Of a stretch of 64,000 bases of DNA, positions 56,067-64,000 are shown piece by piece (the first letter of the stretch is position 1; every line of letters begins with the position of its first letter). The translations under genes and the position numbers were made by a program. Origin of the DNA: Talaromyces rugulosus (lineage: Eukaryota; Ascomycota; Eurotiomycetes; Eurotiales; Trichocomaceae); contig NC_049563.1 of NCBI RefSeq assembly GCF_013368755.1, forward strand, positions 310,001 to 374,000. The letters are read 5' to 3'. Under the pieces are notes generated by a model. It saw nothing but the letters and a program-made list of their open reading frames with translations. It was not told where the DNA came from and did not search any database.

Positions 56067-59000
56067 CTATGTGTAGACCTCCTCGGTCAAGGCATTCAGA
56101 GTCAATCCCTCCTTGGCAATGTCCTCCTCGATCAAAAACATCAGCGGCATCTCGACGAGAGTACCCTTCACCTGGCTCAGCAGCTCCTTGACTTGCTGCG
56201 CACCCTCTGGCCCAGGCGCAAAGTTGTCGCGAACGACATGGCCCCACTCGTATCTGCCAGGTCGAGTGACCCGCTTCCCCTCTGCCTCCACGTCGGCTTT
56301 GCGGAAGTTATACTCGTAAAACTCTTTGTACGCATCCCAGTTGCGGACGTAGTCGTCAGGGACTGGGTTAAACACCTTGCGGAAGACCTCGGTGTTTGTC
56401 CGTGCGCGCGAGTTCCAGAGGCTTTGGAAAGTGCTTGAAAGAGGATCGGCAACCACTTGACTTTCGGGCGAATTAAGGTCCGCTTCGTTTGGCACGCCCA
56501 CTGGCTCGCAGTTGGCATTCGGCCGAGTGTAGTCCTGAGGCTTGAGCAGACCAAGGTGTTTGCGGGACAATTCTCGCCGTAAAGAGGCGGCAAATCTACT
56601 AGCTTGCCATTGTTTACCATCCATCTGCGAGTCAAGAGGCGTGGGATCCTCGATCACAAGAGCGATTTCTGAATCGTGGCTACCGAGCTGTGATCGGTCG
56701 TTCAGGTTAGCCGAACCAACAATTGCAATCCGATCATCCGAAATCAGGACCTTCAAAGAAATATTAGCAGTTGGCCAATCCAATCATATAAGAGCCATAC
56801 CTTGCTGTGAACATAGAGTTCCTCGCTAACAAAAGCATCGATTTCGGGAAGATCACTGTCCCATGGCACTTTGCGAATGTCCTCGCCACCAAGCATGTAG
56901 CACTCGCTAACCGAGTCCCAGCGACCAGATGTTGCAGAGGGGTACGCAGTCGCCGCCTTTTGATATTGGTCGTAAGGCTGGGTGGTGTCGAATGCTTTTG
57001 CCGGTGCTCCCGGCCCATAGCCACCGGAGCCAACTTCGGCGACGTCATGGTATCTACGAGCGTCTTCATAGCTGACGCCGCTAGCTTTCTCGGCCTGCAA
57101 CATTGTGCTGTTGGTGTTGATTCTGTCGTAGTTGCGAAGGTTATAGAACCGGATATACTCCATTGGGTTAAATCCCTCCTTAGCGATAAGCTCCATGATA
57201 CTGTGTCCGCCTCTGTTGATTGAATTGTATTGAAACTCCATGATTGCCCGAGTACTTAGAGACGAGTCATCTCGCAAATCACCTGCAAACCCAGGGACAG
57301 CGGGGATGACGACGATGATCTTGTATTTCTGGCCGGCACGGGCAGCACGAAGAACACGTTCCACAATAGCAGCACCGATTTTGTTCTGGACCGGCTTTTG
57401 GTCATCGCCTGTAGCAGTAATGAAGAATTGGTTCTCAATGTATACGAAATGCTGACTGTTGTGGATCGCCGCAATGTAGGCGTCCTGAATAGAGTGTTCT
57501 GTCTGGATGCCTGCACTCCACTGAGAGCAGCTTCGCACAACCTGACACAACTGAGTACCGGCTGGTCGTCCGAGATTGGTTATGTATTTGTCCTGGTACT
57601 GATGGACCTGGCCAGCGAGTTGGCCACGCAGAGAGTGGCCTAGTCCGCGGACATCCGTCAAGAAGTTCTGGGAGGTAGATCTGCCATTGCCTTGGTATTC
57701 GGTGCTATAGCCTGGCAGATTGCTGCCGTAGCCTCGTGAAAGATCTCCCTCTTCATATACGCCTCGACTCTGGGATTGCTGCGATTCTTGAGTTCCTTGA
57801 GTTGGCGGCGGAGCAAAATACGGGGCTTGAGTTGGGGTTTGAGTATGTGATCCATATTGACTAGAACCGTATCCTTGGTGAGAGGGGTCTTGACTTGTAT
57901 ACTCGGTGCCGGTAGACGGAGGTGGTCCTGGTGGCGGCGGAGGAAAGTATTGTCCACTTTGGGGGGTGCTAGTGCTAGAATCGTGCTGCTGACCTTGCCA
58001 CTGCTGTTGCTGCTGTCCGTGGCTGTCTGGGGGCGGGGGATAGCTCTGCGTAGCCGGAGACTGCTGGCCCTGCCATTGCGGTTGCTGCTGCTGTCCTTGG
58101 CTTGGAGGCGGAGGGTAGCTCTGAGTAGTCGAAGATTGCCCTTGCCATTGAGGCTGCTCCTGCTGTTGTGGCTGACTTGCCGGAGGTGGAGGATAACCTG
58201 GTGTGGCCGGAGACTGCTGACCCTGTTGTTGACCCTGCCATTGCGGTTGTTGAGATTGCTGCTGTTGTCCTGGAGGTGGAGGATAGCTCTGTGCAGCGGG
58301 AGACTGTTGACCCTGCTGGCCCTGCCACTGTGGCTGCTGCTGCTGTCCTTGGCTTTGACCTTGGATTGGAGGCGGAGGGTAGGACTGTTGTGCAGTAGAC
58401 TGCTGACCTTGCCACTGTGGGTGTTGAGATTGCTGCCAATGAGGATCCTGGCTCAGTTGGCCTTGATTGGGTGGCTGTGGGTGTTGAGACTGCTGCGTTG
58501 CGGCGACAGGGGGTACAGGAGCCCCTGGAGGAGCATTTCCTGGGGCATTTCCTGGAGGGGCGTTGCCGGGTTGATTACCATAGCCAGACTGCCGATAGAG
58601 ACTCAGCTTTTGGTATTTCGTTTCGTTGCGAGCATAGTACTTTGTATCGAAAATGTAGTTCCAGCGATCCACAAAGTGTCTGCGCAAGTCTTCGACTGCA
58701 GGGCCCCTGAGACTAATGGAAATATCGGACCATCCCATGCGACCGGTAGCTTTTCGGTCTAGCTGATTCTGCTCCCAGTGCGACACATCTTGAAAGTCAA
58801 GGACTCTGGCATTGTTGTAGTCCTGGCCCGGGAACACGATTTCGCGCAGGTCGGCTGCGTGGACGTCAGCAATGGCGTGTTGGTTGGTATCCCAGCGCCC
58901 AAAGCAAAGGTCGAGGCCGCCCATGAACGCAATTTTGCCATCGATTAGGCAAAGCTTTTCGTGATGAGCCCAGAACAGGACAGTGTCGCCTTTTGTGCCG

Positions 59001-60024
59001 TAAAATGCCTTGACAGTGTCACTTGGGAGCTTTGACAGACTGGCACCGTCAAAGGACAGGTTCTGAAAGGACGCAGCGAGGGAGTTTTTGATTTCGTTGG
59101 TGTCTGGCAGATGATCGGGATGGCGGAAAACCAAGATGTTTGGATGCAGGGCTTCTAGGCTGTGCTTGGTGTGCTCCGAGCTTACTTTTGAGGGGTTAGT
59201 ATTAGAGTATGTATTCTGTGATGTCAAAACACTTACAGGTGAGCGCCTTTTCAACCTCCTTGTAGACTATAATGTTGACGCGGACTCCTCGCTGGGCGGC
59301 GGCTTGCAACATGCGGTCGAGGCGGTACTGCTCGTTCTTTGCTGGCGGACGTCGTAGATATAACTCGGGAGACAGCCACCCTGTTGAATCAGTATCGGTC
59401 TATTAGCCAGATGGATATAGAACGGAACACACAGTCTAGAATCCAGATCGACTCTTTGGCGCTCTCCAGGGCGCGCGACACGGCCCAGAAGTAGGAGAAG
59501 CCGTCGACATGCCATTTGACGTCGTTGTTTTCACGCGGTGGCGCGAAGCTCTTGAAGCGTTGGGCGTTATTGGGGTTGTTGTTACTGCTGGAGCCATACT
59601 GCGAGTAGCCATCGGCGTCGAGTGTGGTGCCGATTTTCTGGGCCAACTGGGAGCCGACGTCCGAAACAGTGTCCTGGAACTTTCCGAGGAAGCCGGACAG
59701 CTTGTCTTGTCGGGGTGGTCTGTTGGGATCTTGGTACTGTTGTGGCTGTTGCTGGTATTGATGTTGTTGTTGTGGTTGTTGCTGTTGCTGTTGCTGTTGC
59801 TGTGGTTGTTGCTGGTCGTAGCTTCCACTCTGGGACGGTCCCGTGCCGGCGCCGTAGTTGTAGTTCTGCTGCTGCTGGCCCTGGCTGTAGTGGCCCTTGA
59901 ACTTCTTCAAACCGTCAGACAAAAGCCCTCTCGCACTGTCGCTCAGGCCGCGCTCTCCGCCCTGCGTGTTGTCGCTCTCGCCATAGTAGCGACCGTAGGC
60001 CAACGGGTTGTCGCCGCCGGACAT
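56067..60024 (-). CDS. Phospholipase D with Q/P-rich repeat insertion between the HKD motifs
   Basis: Four exons (59433..60024, 59237..59380, 56801..59184, 56067..56750) encode 1267 residues. The N-terminal 110 residues are Q-rich, with a nine-glutamine run. The catalytic core follows: [20 protein letters not shown], then the first [14 protein letters not shown], with the motif His near residue 320. The second HKD, HSKVLISD, is at about 1038-1045 and is cut by the last intron exactly after [20 protein letters not shown] completes the site. No PX or PH domain is seen. The enzyme hydrolyses phosphatidylcholine to phosphatidic acid and choline at membranes. Between the halves lies about 300 residues of P/Q repeats that the family core does not need. 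Confidence 0.93.
57660..58585 (-). repeat. Imperfect coding tandem repeat (PQWQGQ...SYPPPP units)
   Basis: Within phospholipase D, roughly residues 446-750. Six PQWQGQ-like and six YPPPP-like elements alternate with glutamine-rich spacers, starting after [16 protein letters not shown]. The repeated DNA creates a long open frame on the opposite strand (57857-58762) that is a shadow, not a gene. Confidence 0.85.
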
Positions 60025-60652
60025 GCTGATGATTGTTTCTGGCTGTGGCTGTTACACGATGGTGCGATATTAATATATCTGAGTGCAGAGGGAGTCGATG
60101 CTATTTAATGGCGACAGTCAAATGACAGCTGAACCCCGCTCATCACGTACACCAACGGCCAGCTAGTCATTCATAGGACCAGTCGACCCCGCCAGCAGCT
60201 GCTTACTGTGGCTGTGCATCGCAACTGCGCTTCGATGGGGACTAGCATACGTGGCGCTCAATATTGTTATTATCATTAGGTCATATTGGTCCGATCTGTT
60301 ATTTTACCATGTATTACTCGCCGTCTCATCCAGGGTGTTTATCGTGGAATGGAAAGAAAGGGTGGTTTCGAACGACACTCTCCCAATACCTGGTCAACCC
60401 CAGTTTAGAGAGAGCGAAAAACAATCCGCCGTGATCAACAAACATTTCAATGAATTTAACAATAATAATTCCATTTATAATAATCCGTCGCAATCGAGAC
60501 AATCGCAGTGAGGGGAACCCCGCACCCCGCTCCTTATCGCTTCCGGCAGAATTGGAGAAGAAGGTGATATAAAGATGACGCTCCCCATTGACTTGATTCT
60601 GGAATTTTTTCATATCGATATTCTCAATTCTTGACATCTTTTAAACACCATC
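60025..60652. other. Divergent promoter region of phospholipase D and cyanase
   Basis: No gene is seen. An AT-rich segment with several AATAAT words lies near 60455-60490. Confidence 0.4.
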
Positions 60653-61170
60653 ATGTCTAACCTCGCAACCCTCGACGTAAGTATACATGTATAGCCCGTC
60701 AATAGGTCAAAGCATAACAGCCACAGGCCTCCCAGCACCCAAACCTCCCGCAGTCGGCGCAAACGCTATTTACCGCCAAGGCGCAGAAACAGCTCAGCTT
60801 CGAGGAGATCGCGAAGCAGATCGGACGCAATGAAGTAGCCACGGCGGCCATCTTCTACGGGCAGGCCAAGGCGTCGCCCGAAGACATTGCCAGCCTGTCC
60901 ACGGTGCTGGACGTGCCGCAGGGCGTGCTTGAGCAGCAGCTGGGCGGGTTTCCTGACCGCGGGCGCTCGGTCGAGATGCCGCCCAGGGAGCCGTTGATCT
61001 ACCGGCTGTACGAGATTATACAGAACTATGGGTACGCGTACAAGGCGGTGCTGAACGAGAAGTTTGGCGACGGCATCATGAGCGCCATTTCGTTCTCGAC
61101 CAAGGTGGAAAAGGAGACGGATGCCGATGGGAACAACTGGGCGGTGATCACTCTGCGGGGGAAATGGTGA
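60653..61170 (+). CDS. cyn1: Cyanate hydratase (cyanase)
   Basis: Two exons, 60653..60676 (only eight codons, MSNLATLD) and 60727..61170, encode 155 residues, the family length. The N-terminal helical domain reads [20 protein letters not shown]. The C-terminal catalytic part has [20 protein letters not shown] with Arg101 and Glu104, and [10 protein letters not shown] with Ser127. These correspond to Arg96, Glu99 and Ser122 of the bacterial enzyme. The decamer converts cyanate plus bicarbonate to ammonia and carbon dioxide in the cytosol, for detoxification and nitrogen recovery. The 50-nt intron after codon 8 is clear (GTAAGT...CCACAG). Confidence 0.95.
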
Positions 61171-61468
61171 GTGTGAATCCTGAGGATTTGAATTCGAACT
61201 GACCGTGTTAGGCTGCCGTTTTCTCGTTTCTAGGGTGAGATGGAATGGAATGGTGGGATGATAATGTAGTCAGTGGTATTTAAGTGTAAATGAAAAAAGT
61301 TCCAAGCGTGCAGTTTCCCCAAGGCGGGACCCGCTCCTTCCTCGTTTTTCTCTCCTCGCTCCTCGCTCACTGCTCTTCTTCACTCCTCCCCATCACTTCT
61401 CTTCCTTATTCTCACTCACCCCATAGACAACACTTCCTCACTTCATCGGAGCTCAACTCACGGGCAAG

Positions 61469-62654
61469 ATGGCCGCTCCTGCAGCCGCAGATCCAGCGGC
61501 CGCTGCCCTTTTCCACTGCACCTATGCCGACTGTTCGCTGTCGTTCGACGACGAAGAGGACAGGGCCGCGCACAAAGACATGGAGCACGACTACTGCCTC
61601 CGCTGCAACGTCGACTTTCCCAACTACGAGACCCTGCTGAAGCACAAGATCGAGAGCGTCAAGCATGTCGTGTGTCCTATTTGCGGCGGAGAATTTAGCA
61701 CAGTTTCTGGACGAGACCAGCATGTTTTGCGGGTGCGGTTGATAGTACTTGTTTATTGGTCTTGTTGATATGCCGCTGACAGATGCAGAGTCACCCCATC
61801 GACCACGAAATCAAATGCCCGTTTGGCCGCTGCGACAAAGAGTTCAAGAATCCCAGCGGCTATATTAGCCATATCGAAAAAGGAAAGTGCGTTAGTGGTG
61901 TCAACAAGCAAACCATTCTGGTGCGACGCGACATGAAGGCTATGGAGTCAGACATGGCCTATCGTGCAATCCAAGGTACCTTTCACGGCCCCATCGGCCA
62001 GTCAACAGAACAAGATGCAGACAGCGACGGCGATGGCGGGGTTTCTGTGGTTCAGGATGAAACCCACCTATCGCTCATCCACCAGCCCCGTGAAGATGAT
62101 GGCAATAAAGCACAGGCGATGAAGTTCTGGCCGCCGCTGGGCGCAGACACCAAAGAACTGCCAGCAGACGGGGTGGCCCTGACCAAACGCGCCATCGAGA
62201 AAGCAGCAGTCCAGCCGTCGTTTCGCCCAACTCCCGTCATTCCGCGCTCGGGTGCGCTGAAGGTTTACAAGACGTTTATTCCGCGGTTCAGCGAGAACCA
62301 GTACCTGAACCAAGCGTCGGGCAAGTTTGAATGCTGCAAGCAGGAATTCGCGACTGGAGACCAGCTCGCAACGCATTTGCTCTCGCACCGGGCACAGCGA
62401 TTTATGTATGTTCCCCCTAAAGCTGTGGATTTGAACCATGCTAAGTAATTCCTAGATGTCCCATGTGTAGAAAGAGCATGCAGTCAGTCACCGCGCTAGT
62501 GTCTCATGCGGAGAACAGCCAGAAATGCGGCCTATCTCGGCGCAGCGACGCATCGGCGATCATGGCGATTATAACTGGGGGGCTGGTCACAGCGGATCGG
62601 TGGATTGACGAGGACCACTATAATTTGAAGTACGAGGCGGCCACTCACTTTTGA
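61469..62654 (+). CDS. C2H2-type zinc-finger protein
   Basis: Three exons (61469..61732, 61789..62405, 62456..62654) encode 359 residues. The second exon could alternatively start at 61783, adding two residues in frame. Finger-like units follow one another: FHCTYADCSLSF...H, YCLRCNVDFPNYETLLKH, CPICGGEFSTVSGRDQH, CPFGRCDKEFKNPSGYISH, FECCKQEFATGDQLATH and CPMCRKSMQSVTALVSH. A middle acidic stretch (QDADSDGDGG) separates the two groups. The pattern is that of fungal C2H2 proteins of unknown target; nucleic-acid or protein binding is likely. There is no signal or membrane segment. Confidence 0.85.
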
Positions 62655-62920
62655 GTTACGGTCAAATTCCAGATACCAGGCAGCAGCATAACCGACGGTT
62701 CCTGAGCCGGATCCCCACAGCCCCACGTTACATTTTATTACTACGTATGTACTTGAATACTATTTTGAGGAGAAAGTGGTTTGCAGCTAGTCAGGAGATG
62801 TGTCATAGACTACTATCAGACAGCTAAACAATGATATCACGTTCCAAACTTGAACTTGCAAACAATCATCATCGTCATAAACCGGGTATTGTGCATCGCA
62901 TCAGCATAACTCTAATCAAC

Positions 62921-63275
62921 CTAGCAGCACTCCTCGAGACACTCGAACGCGCAGAGACCGGCGCAGCTGAAAGAGAAATTAGCCATATTCCCCTAAAATC
63001 GTGTTGTCAAAGAAAAACGTACCATCCGCAGCACACATTACAGCAGCCACCACCACCGCGGAGTTTCATTTGCTCGGATTCTGGCGAGGGCTATCATACA
63101 TCAGTATAGACCATTTAGTTATATAAGGGTTTTTTGGACGTACAGCGTGCTGCTCGCCGGTGTAGCTGGCGGGTTGCTCCATGGTCATAGTGGAGGCATT
63201 CCAGGTAGGCTGCTGGGATTGCTCGTCCTGGGGCTTGGCGGACTTGAAGAGGCCGAGGAAACCGTTTTCGAACAT
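62921..63275 (-). CDS. CYSTM-type cysteine-rich mini-protein, 81 aa
   Basis: Three exons (63144..63275, 63023..63090, 62921..62966) encode 81 residues starting MFENGFLGLFKSAKPQ. The middle is Q/P/T-rich. The C-terminus after splicing reads MKLRGGGGCCNVCCGCC, then AGLCAFECLEECC, with ten cysteines in the last 26 residues. This layout (polar N-terminus, then a Cys-rich presumptive membrane helix ending in CC) is the CYSTM module found across eukaryotes, often tied to stress or metal tolerance. Neither the second nor the third exon can be found by simple ORF reading. The gene is probably membrane-associated and stress-linked, by analogy only. Confidence 0.8.
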
Positions 63276-64000
63276 CTTTTTTTTTTTTTTTTTAAGATAT
63301 CGAAATTGAGAGAGATTGGATTTGATAGAGAGAACGAGTATGAAACTGAAACTGAGAAGAGTGAGTGGGAAAGAAAGGGAATCAGGAGAACGAGCGCAAT
63401 TTAAGCAAGAAAGGAAGCCGGGTCCACTTTGCGCTCGGTACGGTACCGTACCGTCGGCCAACGTGTCTCAAAAGCTTAGCCTGGGCGTTGGCCCACCGGG
63501 CCACACAGGTCACTCGGTCACGCGTAATCATCAGCCACATTTACACTCTTTACGTATCATTATTTAATTTTATTAATATGTACCGTTCTGCCCAATTTAT
63601 TAATAGAATGGTACTACGTCCGTACGTATATGCGCACCGCCACGCTGTGGAGACGTGCACTGTTTGTATTCCCCTGTACAGCCCTGTAGACTAACGGTGA
63701 TAGGCGCTGCCGTCTACCCGTCTCACTCCGCAGAGTGTAATGTAATTACCGGCGCCATCATTATTGACTGTTCCGTGTATCCGGCGCGCCGCTGGCTAGC
63801 TGAAGCTGAAACCCTGAAGCCTGGGAGGCTGGGCGAGGGCCTGGGGCTAGAGCCTAGCTGAGCGAGTTGCATATGCTCTGCATGTTGTGCAAGGAGAAAA
63901 AGTGCAGAAAACTGAGCAAATCGAAGAGATCGTTCTTATCTCTCTGCCAAGCCCGGATCTCGCGCCGAAGTCACATGATCTGGATGGCTGTCGTTCCTTC
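63276..64000. other. Promoter of the CYSTM gene and downstream intergenic sequence
   Basis: Contains an 18-bp palindrome (see separate entry) about 160 bp before the ATG. I see no further gene to the window end. Confidence 0.4.
63436..63453. repeat. 18-bp perfect palindrome CGGTACGGTACCGTACCG
   Basis: Two 9-bp arms are exact reverse complements, with CGG/CCG triplets at both ends and inside. It resembles a dimeric Zn2Cys6 binding site and lies in the CYSTM promoter. Confidence 0.6.

Noticed and set aside
57857..58762. 301-codon open frame opposite phospholipase D
   Set aside because: It is the antisense of the P/Q repeat; the repeated CAG/CCT-type codons leave no stops on the other strand. 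Composition is L/R-rich with no domain.
59509..60108. 199-codon open frame opposite the 5' end of phospholipase D
   Set aside because: Leucine/valine run mirrors the polyglutamine codons of the real gene.

Overview
The window looks like a nuclear chromosome segment of a filamentous ascomycete (Pezizomycotina, most likely Eurotiales, i.e. an Aspergillus/Penicillium-type genome). Genes lie about 2 kb apart on both strands. Introns are mostly 50-80 nt with GTRNGT donors, CTAAC/CTGAC-type branch points and YAG acceptors. The families are typical of such fungi: fungal-specific transcription factors, an APC-family amine/amino-acid permease, a MAO-N type amine oxidase, a Q/P-rich phospholipase D and a CYSTM mini-protein. 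All gene models here were spliced by eye. Exon lengths sum to multiples of three for every complete multi-exon model reported. I saw no tRNA, rRNA, CRISPR or intact transposon.

Layout. (1) 1-7.6 kb is a catabolic-looking cluster: the 3' part of a fungal transcription factor, an esterase, a 3-hydroxyacyl-CoA dehydrogenase-like enzyme, an SDR dehydrogenase and a cyclase-family hydrolase. The four enzymes form two divergent pairs, and both shared promoters carry repeated CCGAG/ACCGAG half-sites and CGG...CCG palindromes. (2) 7.6-14.3 kb is gene-poor. It holds an AT-rich, RIP-like island, a possible retroelement relic, one spliced 70-aa protein gene and a 3.2-kb gene-free stretch with a GC palindrome. 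(3) 14.3-34.8 kb holds an MFS sugar transporter and mainly housekeeping genes: a membrane protein, TFIIIC large subunit, ER-type E2, a truncated transcription-factor-like gene, an NAD(P)-dependent reductase, a DHHC palmitoyltransferase, a rhomboid protease and a putative serine palmitoyltransferase small subunit. (4) 35.4-50.6 kb is an amine-utilisation neighbourhood: MAO-N type flavin amine oxidase, RidA-like protein, alpha/beta hydrolase, APC permease with TGATAA sites upstream, Zn2Cys6 regulator, hexapeptide acetyltransferase, SDR and copper/topaquinone amine oxidase. (5) 51.0-63.3 kb holds a Ybp1/Ybp2-type protein, an RNase III-fold protein lacking most catalytic acids, a tiny spliced CaaX-peptide gene, phospholipase D, cyanase, a C2H2 zinc-finger protein and a CYSTM protein.

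The best candidate for something undescribed is the minus-strand gene at 55047-55179. Two exons encode a 24-residue peptide that ends in the CaaX box CIVM. It sits behind a well-formed 5'-UTR intron and a TATA box. The size and ending match the prenylated a-factor-like pheromone precursors of other filamentous ascomycetes, a class that, to my knowledge, is poorly documented in Eurotiales. No ordinary ORF caller would report it. Secondary points are the amine cluster with two mechanistically different amine oxidases, the repeated CCGAG motif in the first cluster, and the roughly 300-residue proline/glutamine repeat inserted between the two catalytic halves of phospholipase D.
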